From CAZQFV01 sp964613665 (GTDB lineage Bacteria > Chloroflexota > Chloroflexia > DTKN01), in the NCBI GenBank assembly GCA_964613665.1, contig CAZTIG010000005.1:39801-103800 (forward strand): DNA of 64,000 nt, written 5' to 3'. This document shows positions 14,261-23,075 of the stretch, piece by piece. The position numbers and the translations under genes are program-made. How positions within the stretch are numbered: the first letter of the stretch is position 1; every line of letters starts with the position of its first letter. The notes beneath the pieces were generated by a model. That model did no database searches, was not told the origin of the DNA, and was given only the letters and a program-made list of their open reading frames with translations.

Positions 14261-17200
14261 CTACCCCACCGCATCCGCCAGCTGTGGATTGCGCACGATG
14301 TACCGCCGCACCAGGTCCACCCGGAAGCGGAAACGATCCGAGCCCGGCGCCGTGCGCACCAAGACATCGCGCGTCTCCAGCCGCACCATGGCCCGCACGC
14401 CTGTCTCGCCGTCGATCGGCCGGCCGCGCCGCTCCGAGAGGGCCAGCACGTCCTCCACCGGAGCCCCGTCGGTGTGGGCCAGCAGCTCCGCCAGCGCCAG
14501 CAGGCAGGCCCGCTGCGCCGGGTCGGCCTCGGCCCAGACGTACTTGAAGTGCGCTTCGCCACGCTCGGCGATGCGCTCCAGCACCACGTCGACGTCGGCC
14601 ACCGTGATGTAGCTGCGCTCAGTCTCATTGTGGTAGGCCACCAGCTCGTGGCAGACCAGCTGCGTCAGGAAGGGATGGCCGGCTGTGACTGCGTAGATGT
14701 GCTCCACCGCCAGCGGGTCGTACTCCATCCCGTAGGGCGACACAGGATCGACCACCAGCCGCTCCACCTCGCTCCGCTCTAGGAAGCTGATCTGCTTGTA
14801 GGTGGCGATGTTAAAGAGGATCGACCAGTACTCCCCCGCCAGCTCCTCCAGCTTGTGCGTCCCGGAGAAGACGAAATCCACCGGCCGCTCGTGCTGCATC
14901 AGGTTGCGCAGGAAGGCAAAGACGCCGGTGCCGATGTGCCCCTGCTCGACGTGGTGCTGCAGCTCCTCGAACTCGTCGAACAGGAGCAGCAGATGCTTCT
15001 CTCCCAGAAGCGGGTACACCCCGCGCAGGAAGCGGTTGCGGAAGGTGAACTCGGGCTGCGCCTCGAAATCCTCGCGCGGCGGCACCTCCGCCGCCACTCC
15101 CTCCCGCTGCAGGCTGTAGGCGATCTCGTCGCTGAGGGCGTAGAAGAACTCGGCCTCGCTGCGAGCGGTGATCCCCTGCATGTCCAGCAGCACGCAGTAG
15201 TGGGTTTCGCCCATAACCCGCGGCAGCTGGTACAGCACCGAGGTCTTGCCGGTGCGGCGCTGCCCGTGCAGCACGATGATGTTGTTCTGATAGGCCCCCA
15301 GTAGATGCTCGCGGACATAGGCGAAGACGTCCTCCCGGCCAAAGAACATCTCCGGCGTCTTCAGCGGCGTTCCGGTAACGTAGGGAATGGGGAAGATGCG
15401 CTGGAAGGGGCGGTCCGTGCCGACAAAGACGACCTCGTCGGCCAGGGCCAGCTCGCGGTTCTCCTCCACGGCGTCGTTGTAGAACACGTGCATGAGCACA
15501 CGCATCGCCCGCGGATTGCGCGGCTCCAGCACCAGCTCGGCCTCGTGGGCCTCGCCTGGAGGCAGCAGCTCGATGCGGGCCTCGCTCCCTGGGGTCAGCT
15601 GGTAGCCCGGGGCCGGGTCCAGGCCGAGCCGCACCTGCTCGGCCACGTTGAGCCCCTCGTTGGCCACGCGCACGTGCAGAGCCAGCCGCGGCAGGTAGCT
15701 GGCCTGGCGGGTCAGCAGCTCCACCTTCAGCACCGCCCGCCCGCGCAGGTCGCGCAGCGCCCCGTGGAGGATCTCCTGCCACTGCGGCAGGAGGATCGCC
15801 AGGACCTTTTGCTCCGCGTAGGGGGTGGCGCTGCCGCGGGAGCGGCCGGCACCCAGCCACGCGGCGGCGGCCCGCTGGGCAGCCGCTACCTCCTCCAGGG
15901 CGCGGTTGAGGTAGATCGTGCGGCCGTTGGGATCGTCCATCAGGTGGGCCTTTTTCACCTCGGCGATGACGCGGGAGAGGATCTCCCCCTCCTGCTTCAG
16001 CACAGACGGCAGGGAAGAGGTCTGCTCCTCGGGCAGCGGGCGGACGGCGGCCAGGTGCTGCATGGTGCGGGCCTGCCGGCCTTCTGCCAGGAAGCGGTGC
16101 AGCTCGGCGACCTCGCCGGCCCAGCGCCAGTCGGGCACTGCGGCCAGGACATCGACGATGGCTTTCTGCGCGTCGGTGCGCTCGGGCGACTCGTAGAGGG
16201 TGTGGTAGGCGGCGGCGATGAGGCCGGCCGGCGGCGACTTCTCCCGCCTGCGCCGCCGGAGGCCGTGCTCCCGGACGGCGACGGCCGGGCCTTCGCGCTG
16301 CACGACGCGGCCGAGGTGAACCGTCCTCTCGGCCCTCAGCCGCCGGGCCAAGTGCTGCAGGACGGCTACCGCCTGGCCGTCGCGCTGGAAGAGCCCGTAA
16401 AGCTGGGGCAGGGTGTTTTCCGGTTGGCGGCGCAGCCTGGCGGCCAGTCCGGCGGCCCGGTCGACAGGCCGGCGCGGCCAGACGTGGGCCGAGAAGAGGA
16501 CAAAGGGCAGCCCCAGCAGGAACCCGATGGCGGCATCGACCAGGGTTGCCGCCAGCCCGAAGGCAGCACAGAAGGCAAAGACAAAGGGCACCGCGCCGCC
16601 CGGGTCCGCCGGCAGCCCTTCCGGCGAGATCCGCGCGCTCGCGGCGGCCGGGATCGTCGCCAGCCAGATGTTGGCGAGGGGCAAGACGAAGAAGATGGCG
16701 ACGATGGCTCCTGCGGTGATCCCGGTGTAGGCGCTGGCGGCCAGCCGCGCCCCGAAGCGCGTGGCCGGGTCCTTGAGCAGCAGCACACCAGCCCCGCCCC
16801 AGAAGGCAGCGACGATAGGAACGAGCACGAGGAGGGGGATAGCCACGCGCGCGATCACGTCGAGCACATGGGGCGAAAAGTGCGGCGCGTGGACGGTCAG
16901 GTTGCCTGCCCTCCCGAGCACACCCTCGGTGAGGAGCGCCAGCAGCTCCAGGGTGAGAAAGGCTCCCACCAGCAGGCCACCCAGGAGGCCGGCGCGCAGG
17001 GGGCCCTCGGAGCCGCCCGCCGGCCGCAGCGGCTTGCCGGCGCGCACCTGGTCCAACAGGGCCGGCCGAGCCTCGGGCGCGGACCTGCGCCCGGCGATGC
17101 GCCGGAGAAGCCCGTAAACCAGTCCCTCCATTCCACCCACCGCCAGCCCCGCCAGAGGCACCACCAGCGCGCTCAGCATCGAGCTCCGCCAGATCGTCAC

Positions 17201-17620
17201 GCCGGCCACATCGACCATCCGGCTGAGGTAGTCGGCGAGCCGCTGCGGATCGGGCGGCCCGCCATTCCCTGGCAGCCGCTGCAGCAGTTCGCCTCCCGCG
17301 CGCAGGACGATCAGCGGGCCCACGACCAGCAGGTAGACCATCGTGCCCGCGACGAGCCCGCTCAGCGCGCCGGCCCGGAACCCATCGCCCAGGCGATCGG
17401 GCCGCACCCGCATCGCCGCCAGCGTGCCGACCAGGAGCAGCAGGAGCCCACCGGCGGCCAGCGCAAAGGCCCGCAGCGTCTCGGGCGGCAGCCAGGGGAT
17501 GCCGAGTCCCTCCCAGCCGGGAATGGCCCGGACGGCCTGCTCGTTGGCCGGGATAGCGGCCAGCGCCGCGGCCAACAGCAGACCCAGGAGCAGCCCGGTC
17601 TGCAGGCTCTTACGGACCAT
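14261..17620 (-). CDS. large membrane AAA/STAND-like ATPase
   Basis: 1119 aa. Residues ~1-390 carry about ten hydrophobic segments arranged in blocks separated by polar loops. A basic cytoplasmic linker (~390-560) and a beta-rich middle domain (~600-730, LHVRVANEGLNVAEQVRL...) follow. Then comes a P-loop ATPase with Walker A GQRRTGKTS (786-794), Walker B LLLLFDEFEEL (~877-887) and a winged-helix-like C-terminus. The FFGRED motif before Walker A is typical of nSTAND/Orc-Cdc6-like switch ATPases. Likely a membrane-anchored signal sensor; ligand and output are unknown. It begins 3 bp after the stop of the kinase-ATPase gene and is probably co-transcribed. Confidence 0.8.
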   Translation of the reverse strand: MVRKSLQTGLLLGLLLAAALAAIPANEQAVRAIPGWEGLGIPWLPPETLRAFALAAGGLLLLLVGTLAAMRVRPDRLGDGFRAGALSGLVAGTMVYLLVVGPLIVLRAGGELLQRLPGNGGPPDPQRLADYLSRMVDVAGVTIWRSSMLSALVVPLAGLAVGGMEGLVYGLLRRIAGRRSAPEARPALLDQVRAGKPLRPAGGSEGPLRAGLLGGLLVGAFLTLELLALLTEGVLGRAGNLTVHAPHFSPHVLDVIARVAIPLLVLVPIVAAFWGGAGVLLLKDPATRFGARLAASAYTGITAGAIVAIFFVLPLANIWLATIPAAASARISPEGLPADPGGAVPFVFAFCAAFGLAATLVDAAIGFLLGLPFVLFSAHVWPRRPVDRAAGLAARLRRQPENTLPQLYGLFQRDGQAVAVLQHLARRLRAERTVHLGRVVQREGPAVAVREHGLRRRRREKSPPAGLIAAAYHTLYESPERTDAQKAIVDVLAAVPDWRWAGEVAELHRFLAEGRQARTMQHLAAVRPLPEEQTSSLPSVLKQEGEILSRVIAEVKKAHLMDDPNGRTIYLNRALEEVAAAQRAAAAWLGAGRSRGSATPYAEQKVLAILLPQWQEILHGALRDLRGRAVLKVELLTRQASYLPRLALHVRVANEGLNVAEQVRLGLDPAPGYQLTPGSEARIELLPPGEAHEAELVLEPRNPRAMRVLMHVFYNDAVEENRELALADEVVFVGTDRPFQRIFPIPYVTGTPLKTPEMFFGREDVFAYVREHLLGAYQNNIIVLHGQRRTGKTSVLYQLPRVMGETHYCVLLDMQGITARSEAEFFYALSDEIAYSLQREGVAAEVPPREDFEAQPEFTFRNRFLRGVYPLLGEKHLLLLFDEFEELQHHVEQGHIGTGVFAFLRNLMQHERPVDFVFSGTHKLEELAGEYWSILFNIATYKQISFLERSEVERLVVDPVSPYGMEYDPLAVEHIYAVTAGHPFLTQLVCHELVAYHNETERSYITVADVDVVLERIAERGEAHFKYVWAEADPAQRACLLALAELLAHTDGAPVEDVLALSERRGRPIDGETGVRAMVRLETRDVLVRTAPGSDRFRFRVDLVRRYIVRNPQLADAVG

Positions 17621-17623
17621 CGT

Positions 17624-19546
17624 TTAGCCTCGCTCCCAGCTCTCTGCCGCCTGCTGCAGGTCCTGGGCCAGCTCGCCGGCCGTGGCGTAGCGCGCCGCCG
17701 GGTCCTTGGCCAGCGCCCGGGCCAGGATGCGCTCGAGAGCCTGCGGAAAGGCCGGGTCGTCACCGCGTGGTGACGGGAAGCCGGCCTGGATATGCTGAAC
17801 GATCACCGCAAAGGGCGTTTCGGCGGTGTAGGGCCGCCGCCCGACGAGCATCTCGTACAGCACCACTCCCAGGGAGTAGATGTCGGAGGCAGGGGTGGCC
17901 GGCTGGCCCAGCCCCTGCTCGGGCGACATGTAGTCGGGCGTACCGACGCTCATGCCGGCCACGGTCACTGCCTCGCCCTTGAGCATGCGGGCGATGCCAA
18001 AGTCGGTCAGGACGGGATCTCCCTCCGGGGTGAACAGGATGTTGGCCGGCTTGACGTCGCGGTGGACGATTCCCCGGCGGTGAGCATACTCCAGGGCCGC
18101 GGCGACCCCGCGCACGATGGCCACGACGTCGGCCAGCGGCATGCGCGCGCCAGAGGCATCCAGGTTCACGAGCCGCTCGCGCAGGGTGCCGCCATCGATG
18201 TACTCCATCACCATGTAGTAGCGCTCCCCCAGCTGGCCAAAGTCGTGGAGCTGGACGATGCCGGGGTGGCGCAGCGTGGCCACGGCGGTGGCCTCGCGCT
18301 GGAAGCGGGCACGGAACTCCTCGTCGCCGGCGAAGGAGGGTCGCAGCACCTTGATGGCCACATAGCGGTCGATGAGCGGGTGGTAGCCCTTGTAGACCTC
18401 GGCCATGCCGCCCTGCCCGCACCGCTCCAGGACACGGTACGGGCCGATGCTCCGGCCTGTGAGGTCCTCGCCACCGGCCGGCGGCGGCAGGGGCGGCGTG
18501 CGCGGCGTAGCCAGCTCCTGGCGGCGGGCAAAGTCGGCGAACGAGGCCGAAAAGGGCAGCCAGGTCGTCCCGGCCGGCAGCAGAACGCCGCGCCGCTGCA
18601 GCCGCCGGGGCACCTCCTCCGGGACCCGCTCCGGGTGCAGCACGCCCTCTCTCTCGGCCTGGTCGAGCTGCGCCCAGAGGTAGCGGTAGTGATCCTCGGC
18701 CTCGGCCAGGAAGCGGCGATGGGCAGACTCCAGCGCTTCCGCAGACGGCTGTCCCCGGCCGGCGCCGGCCTCCCAGAGGTGGTACCCCGCCAACTGCGCG
18801 AAGAAGGGGTGTGGACCGGCCCACTCCAGCGCCAGGGCGGCCTGCCGCTCGTCGAACCCCTGCCCCCCGCCCAGCCGCGCAAGTCCGTCGACCAGCCCGC
18901 GCGCCTCTGCGGCCGGCATGAGCCCCAGGGACAACTCGGAGAAGATGTTGAAGAAGGGAGAAGACAGGGTGCCGGCGTGGCGGTACGTCAGCTCGTAGAG
19001 CCCGCGCCGGGAAGCTGTCAGGTAGATCACGCCGATCTCGCCGGCCAGGCTGCGCAGCTCGCTGTAAAAGTCGGGCTCGAAGTGGACGCTCCGGGCCAGG
19101 GACTCGAACTCGTCCAACACCAGGACGGCGCGCAGGCCGGCATCGCGGAGGCGGCGGAGGAGCTGGCGAACCCCCATGAAGCGGAGATCCGGCCCGCGCA
19201 AGGCCCGGCCGAAGGCCGAGCAAAGCTCCTCGTCGCGCAGGCCGGCCGCGAGCTGCTCCAGGGCCTCGTGCCAGAACTCGCCGCGCGTGGCCGAGGTCAT
19301 TCCTTCCAGGTCGAGATAGGCCACGAGGTAGTGCTGGGGCTCCAGGCCGAAACACTGCAGCACCTCCGGGCGCAGCAGGTGCGTGAGCAGGGAGCTCTTG
19401 CCCACCTTGCGCTCGCCGACGAGCGCCCGGCACTGGCCGGTGAGCATGGCCCCGCAGAGCTGCTCGAGCTCCTGCTGCCGGCCGGCAAAGTAGGCCGGAT
19501 CGGTGATGCGGTGGCGATTGAAGAACGGGTTGCGCACGAGCGGCAT
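17624..19546 (-). CDS. STAND-like P-loop ATPase fused to Ser/Thr protein kinase
   Basis: 640 aa. N-terminal ATPase: FAGRQQELEQL, Walker A GERKVGKSS (44-52) and Walker B VLVLDEFESL. A C-terminal Hanks-type kinase spans residues ~370-640, with GQGGMAEVYKG, AIK lysine K399, HRDVKPAN (D497), DFG (D515) and GTPDYMSPEQ all intact, so it should be active. There is no transmembrane segment and no PASTA domain, unlike PknB kinases. Start at the ATG of 19546, preceded by AAGGTGG; upstream codons lie in the promoter region. The 5' member of a pair with the membrane ATPase, whose ATPase domain is of the same type; the two may interact. Confidence 0.88.
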   Translation of the reverse strand: MPLVRNPFFNRHRITDPAYFAGRQQELEQLCGAMLTGQCRALVGERKVGKSSLLTHLLRPEVLQCFGLEPQHYLVAYLDLEGMTSATRGEFWHEALEQLAAGLRDEELCSAFGRALRGPDLRFMGVRQLLRRLRDAGLRAVLVLDEFESLARSVHFEPDFYSELRSLAGEIGVIYLTASRRGLYELTYRHAGTLSSPFFNIFSELSLGLMPAAEARGLVDGLARLGGGQGFDERQAALALEWAGPHPFFAQLAGYHLWEAGAGRGQPSAEALESAHRRFLAEAEDHYRYLWAQLDQAEREGVLHPERVPEEVPRRLQRRGVLLPAGTTWLPFSASFADFARRQELATPRTPPLPPPAGGEDLTGRSIGPYRVLERCGQGGMAEVYKGYHPLIDRYVAIKVLRPSFAGDEEFRARFQREATAVATLRHPGIVQLHDFGQLGERYYMVMEYIDGGTLRERLVNLDASGARMPLADVVAIVRGVAAALEYAHRRGIVHRDVKPANILFTPEGDPVLTDFGIARMLKGEAVTVAGMSVGTPDYMSPEQGLGQPATPASDIYSLGVVLYEMLVGRRPYTAETPFAVIVQHIQAGFPSPRGDDPAFPQALERILARALAKDPAARYATAGELAQDLQQAAESWERG

Positions 19547-19643
19547 CGTTCGGACCACCTTTTCCGCAAGAGAGCGTGCGCCGCGCGGGACGACCATAGG
19601 CTGGACGCGGCGACAGGCAGCCCCGGTTGCAGCAGACGGGGCT

Positions 19644-19672
19644 ATTGTACTATAACCCCCCACGCGGCGCAA
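19644..19672 (-). promoter_or_regulatory. promoter of the kinase-ATPase operon
   Basis: On the minus strand -35 TTGCGC (19667-19672), 17 bp, -10 TACAAT (19644-19649). It is divergent from the zinc-ribbon/glcD promoter with only 12 bp between the -35 boxes. The transcript leader is about 90 nt. Confidence 0.75.
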
Positions 19673-19684
19673 CCAGGACGCCAC

Positions 19685-19713
19685 TGGACAAGAGCGCCGG
19701 TCTCGTGTACAAT
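19685..19713 (+). promoter_or_regulatory. promoter of the zinc-ribbon/GlcD operon
   Basis: -35 TGGACA (19685-19690), 17 bp, -10 TACAAT (19708-19713). Confidence 0.78.
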
Positions 19714-19763
19714 TCGCTCAGGACAGAACCGGTTCCTGCCACGGACCGACCAAGGAGGCCGCG

Positions 19764-19955
19764 ATGAAGACGACCTGGTACGAGTACGTCTGCCTGGATT
19801 GTGGCCACAGTGGGCTGACCATGGAGCCGGAGCCCTATCGCCGCGGCCGGCTGCCCTGCCCGCGCTGCGGCAGTCTGCACATCGAGATCCAGGAGCAGGG
19901 CCTGGCACCCCTGCCGGACGAGGATGAACTGGCCCCCGAGGTGGCAGACTCCTGA
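19764..19955 (+). CDS. small zinc-ribbon protein
   Basis: 63 aa with two CxxC knuckles (CLDCG and CPRCG, 23 residues between them) and an acidic C-terminus. It probably binds one zinc ion; partner unknown. AAGGAGG precedes the ATG. First gene of an operon with the GlcD-like oxidase 21 bp downstream. It is too small for an enzyme, so an adaptor or regulatory role is the safest guess. Confidence 0.8.
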   Translation: MKTTWYEYVCLDCGHSGLTMEPEPYRRGRLPCPRCGSLHIEIQEQGLAPLPDEDELAPEVADS

Positions 19956-19976
19956 ACAGAGGATAAGGACACCCGC

Positions 19977-21371
19977 ATGGACGAGAAACAGGTGCTGCGC
20001 GAGCTGCGGGCCATCGTCGGCGCCCGCTATGCCAGCAACGAGCCGGAAGACCTGCTCTGCTACGGTTTCGACGCCACCTTCAGGGACGCCATCCCGGACG
20101 CCGTGGTATCGCCGGAGACGACGGAGGAGGTGTCGCGCGTGCTGGCGCTGGCCAACCGGGAGAGCATCCCGGTAGTGCCGCGGGGGCTGGGCAGCGGGCT
20201 GGCCGGCGGGTCGATTCCCATCCACGGCGGCATCGTGCTCAACATGACCCGCATGAACCGCATTGTGGAGATCGACCGGATCAACATGGTGGCCGTGGTG
20301 CAGGCAGGGGTGGTCACCTCCGACCTGCAGGCAGAGGTGGCCAAGCAGGGACTGTACTACCCGCCGGACCCCTCCAGCCAGCGCCACTCCAGCATCGGGG
20401 GCAACATCGCCTGCAACGCCGGGGGCCCGCATTGCCTGAAGTACGGCGTGACGGCCGACTATGTGATGGGGCTGGAGGTCGTCCTGGCCGACGGGCGCGT
20501 CCTGCGCACCGGCGGCAAGACGATCAAGCACGCCGTTGGCTACCACCTGGCCCACCTCTTCATCGGCTCCGAGGGGACGCTGGGGGTCATCACCGAGGCC
20601 ACTCTCAAGCTGATCCCACCACCCAAGGCGACGTGCACGGCTATGGCCGTCTTCCCCAAGCTGATCGACGCCAGCGTGGCCGTCACCAGGATCCTGGAGG
20701 CCGGCATCGTCCCGGTGGCGATGGAGATCATGGACGACACCACCATCGCCACCGTCGAGGCCCACAAGAAGATGGGCCTGCCGCTGGACGTGGAGGCCAT
20801 CCTGGTGATCGAGACCGACGGCGACCCCACGCTGGCCCAGCGCGACATCGAGGAGATCGGCCACATCTGCTGGCAGAACGGGGCCCGCGAGGTGCGCGTG
20901 GCCGCAGATGCGAAGGAGGGGGCGGCGCTGATGGCCGCCCGCAAGTCGGTCTCGCCCTCGCTGGCCCGGCGCCGGCCGAACAAGCTCGGCGAGGACATCA
21001 CCGTGCCGCGCAGCGCCATCCCCGAGGCGGTAGCGCGCATCAAGGAAGTGTCCCGGCAGTACAACCTGCCCATCCCGATCTTTGGGCACATCGGCGACGG
21101 CAACCTGCACCCCAACATTCTCTTTGACCGGCGCGACCCGGAGGAGTTCGCCCGCGTGGAGAAGGCCGCGGAGGCTCTCTTCGGGATCGCCATGTCGCTG
21201 GGCGGCGTGCTCTCCGGCGAGCACGGCGTCGGCCTGCTCAAGCGCGACTATGCCGAGCAGAACCTGGGGCCGGTGGCCATCGAGATCATGCAGGCGCTGA
21301 AGCGCACGCTGGATCCGCGGGGCATCCTCAACCCGGGCAAGGTGCTGCCGGAGGGGATGGGGGAACGGTGA
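19977..21371 (+). CDS. FAD-linked 2-hydroxyacid oxidase (GlcD/D-lactate dehydrogenase type)
   Basis: 464 aa of the FAD-binding PCMH plus FAD-oxidase C-terminal (GlcD/DLD) family. The PCMH motif PRGLGSGLAGGSIP binds the FAD pyrophosphate, with SSIGGNIACNAGG and GSEGTLGVITEATL typical of the fold. The C-terminal metal/substrate motifs GHIGDGNLHPN and GEHGVG are intact. The reaction is oxidation of a D-2-hydroxyacid such as glycolate or D-lactate, with electrons passed to a membrane or ETF acceptor. No GlcE or GlcF partner is nearby, so the acceptor is unknown. Confidence 0.9.
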   Translation: MDEKQVLRELRAIVGARYASNEPEDLLCYGFDATFRDAIPDAVVSPETTEEVSRVLALANRESIPVVPRGLGSGLAGGSIPIHGGIVLNMTRMNRIVEIDRINMVAVVQAGVVTSDLQAEVAKQGLYYPPDPSSQRHSSIGGNIACNAGGPHCLKYGVTADYVMGLEVVLADGRVLRTGGKTIKHAVGYHLAHLFIGSEGTLGVITEATLKLIPPPKATCTAMAVFPKLIDASVAVTRILEAGIVPVAMEIMDDTTIATVEAHKKMGLPLDVEAILVIETDGDPTLAQRDIEEIGHICWQNGAREVRVAADAKEGAALMAARKSVSPSLARRRPNKLGEDITVPRSAIPEAVARIKEVSRQYNLPIPIFGHIGDGNLHPNILFDRRDPEEFARVEKAAEALFGIAMSLGGVLSGEHGVGLLKRDYAEQNLGPVAIEIMQALKRTLDPRGILNPGKVLPEGMGER

Positions 21372-21374
21372 GGG

Positions 21375-21430
21375 GCAAGAGGCAGGATGCATGATGCAAG
21401 AGGCAGGATGCAAGAGGCAGGATGCAAGAG
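21375..21430. repeat. heptamer array containing repeated SD-ATG-like units
   Basis: Eight heptamers of the form GCAAGAG/GCAGGAT/GCATGAT. Every second boundary reads AGGATG, so each 14-bp double unit resembles a ribosome site plus start codon. The start codon of the next gene (21422) lies inside the last units. Confidence 0.9.
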
Positions 21431-21862
21431 ACAGGTAGTTCCGTCGAGCGGCTCTACCAGGATGAATCGCTGACCAGCGATGTGGACGACGTCGCAGCCA
21501 AAGCGCTCCTGCGCTGGGGTGAGCAGCAGCTCGCGGCCGGCCGACCCGAGGAACAGGTGCGCCAGGGGCTGCGCGCGCTGAACAAGGTCATCGCCAGGCG
21601 CGCGGGGCTCGACCGCGCGGCCGCGCGCGCCCGCCTGGAGGCGGCCGGCCTCTCCGTGGACGAGACCGCGCTGGCCAACCTCCTGAGGGAGGCCCAGACA
21701 GAGGCCGATTGGGCGGGACGGCTGGCCGGCCTGGCTGTGGGTCAGGCTGTTGCCGCCACTCCTGCGGCATCTTCAGCACCCGCCCCCGCTGACGAGGAAA
21801 AGGGCGTGCGGCGAGAGGGCGAACCGGTGCGCTGGTGGCACTTCTGGAGGCGCCGGCCGTGA
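21422..21862 (+). CDS. hypothetical protein, 146 aa
   Basis: Acidic, helix-rich N-terminal two thirds (SSVERLYQDESLTSDVDD, ALLRWGEQQLAAGR, LLREAQTEADWAGRLAG), an Ala/Pro-rich linker, and a C-terminus rich in Trp and Arg (RWWHFWRRRP). No family recognised. The ATG lies in the heptamer array and uses its AGAGGCAGG as ribosome site, so the true N-terminus is uncertain by a few residues. Its TGA overlaps the GTG start of tgt (GTGA), indicating coupling. Confidence 0.7.
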   Translation: MQETGSSVERLYQDESLTSDVDDVAAKALLRWGEQQLAAGRPEEQVRQGLRALNKVIARRAGLDRAAARARLEAAGLSVDETALANLLREAQTEADWAGRLAGLAVGQAVAATPAASSAPAPADEEKGVRREGEPVRWWHFWRRRP

Positions 21863-23049
21863 AGGCGTTCTCCTTCGAGATCGTCGCCGAGGATGCCCAG
21901 ACGGCCGGCCGGGCCGGCATCCTGCACACCCCCCACGGCGATGTGCCCACGCCCGTCTTCATGCCGGTCGGCACCCAGGCCACGGTCAAGACCGTCTCCC
22001 CAGACGAGCTCAGCGCGGCCGGGGCAGCGCTCATCCTGGGCAACACCTACCACCTCTACCTGCGGCCCGGTGGCGACGTGGTGGCCGCGCTCGGCGGCCT
22101 GCATCGCTTCATGGGCTGGAACCGGCCCCTGCTCACCGACAGCGGCGGCTTCCAGGTCTTTTCCCTGGCGGCGAACCGCTCCATCTCCGAGGAGGGGGTC
22201 ACCTTCCGCTCGCACATCGACGGCAGCGTGCACCTCTTTACCCCGGAGTCGGTCATGGCGGTACAGGAGCAGCTCGGGGCGGACATCGCCATGCCGCTGG
22301 ACGAGTGCACGCCGTTCCCCTGCCCACGGGGGTACACGCAGGAGGCCATGGAGCGCACCCACCGCTGGGCCGAACGCGCCCGCGCCAGCCAGCGCCGATC
22401 GGACCAGGCCCTGTTCGGCATCCTGCAAGGGGGTGTCTATCCCGACCTGCGGCGGCAGAGCGCCGCGGTCCTCTCCGGCATGGACTTGGCGGGATACGCC
22501 ATCGGCGGGCTCTCGGTGGGCGAGCCGAAGGAGACGATGCACGCAATGCTGGAGACCTGCGTGCCGCTCCTGCCGCGCGACAGGCCACGGCACCTCCTGG
22601 GAGTCGGTTCGCCCGAGGACCTGTTCGGCGGCGTCGCCCGCGGCATCGACATGTTCGACTGCGTGCTGCCGACGCGCATCGCCCGTCACGGTGCCCTGCT
22701 GGTGACGAGCGGCCGGCTGAACATCCGCAATGCCCAGCACGAGCGCGATGCACGGCCCATCGAAGAGGGCTGCGGGTGCTACACCTGCCGGCACTTTTCG
22801 CGGGCCTACCTCCGCCACCTTTTCCTGAGCCAGGAGCAGCTGGGCCAGCGCCTGGCCACGATCCACAACCTGCACTTTGCGCTCGCCCTCATGCGGCGCA
22901 TCCGCGAGAGCATCGTCGGCGGCAGCTTCGCGGCGCTGCGGGACGAGTTCCTGGCCGGCTTTGCCACCGTGCCGGAGGAGGTCCGCCGCAACGAGGCAGG
23001 CAGGCGCCGCCGAGCGGTAACGAGGGCAGGGCAAGATTGGGGTCGGTAG
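21859..23049 (+). CDS. tgt: queuine tRNA-guanine transglycosylase
   Basis: 396 aa. Tgt exchanges guanine-34 of tRNA Asp, Asn, His and Tyr for preQ1. DSGGFQVFSL (catalytic/substrate Asp), the LDECTPFPC loop, GGLSVGEPKE, and FDCVLPTRIARHG with the nucleophile Asp are present. The zinc site is GCGCYTCRHFSRAYLRH. The GTG at 21859 is chosen over an upstream GTG (21835) because GGAGG lies 8 bp before it and it couples to the previous stop. No queuosine precursor genes are in the window. Confidence 0.95.
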   Translation: MKAFSFEIVAEDAQTAGRAGILHTPHGDVPTPVFMPVGTQATVKTVSPDELSAAGAALILGNTYHLYLRPGGDVVAALGGLHRFMGWNRPLLTDSGGFQVFSLAANRSISEEGVTFRSHIDGSVHLFTPESVMAVQEQLGADIAMPLDECTPFPCPRGYTQEAMERTHRWAERARASQRRSDQALFGILQGGVYPDLRRQSAAVLSGMDLAGYAIGGLSVGEPKETMHAMLETCVPLLPRDRPRHLLGVGSPEDLFGGVARGIDMFDCVLPTRIARHGALLVTSGRLNIRNAQHERDARPIEEGCGCYTCRHFSRAYLRHLFLSQEQLGQRLATIHNLHFALALMRRIRESIVGGSFAALRDEFLAGFATVPEEVRRNEAGRRRRAVTRAGQDWGR

Positions 23050-23075
23050 AGACGCGCAGACAGCGGGACGGCACC

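Noticed and set aside
15305..17773. 822-aa plus-strand frame opposite the membrane ATPase
   Set aside because: High-GC antisense shadow with no recognisable domain; the minus-strand gene has clear Walker motifs and membrane segments.
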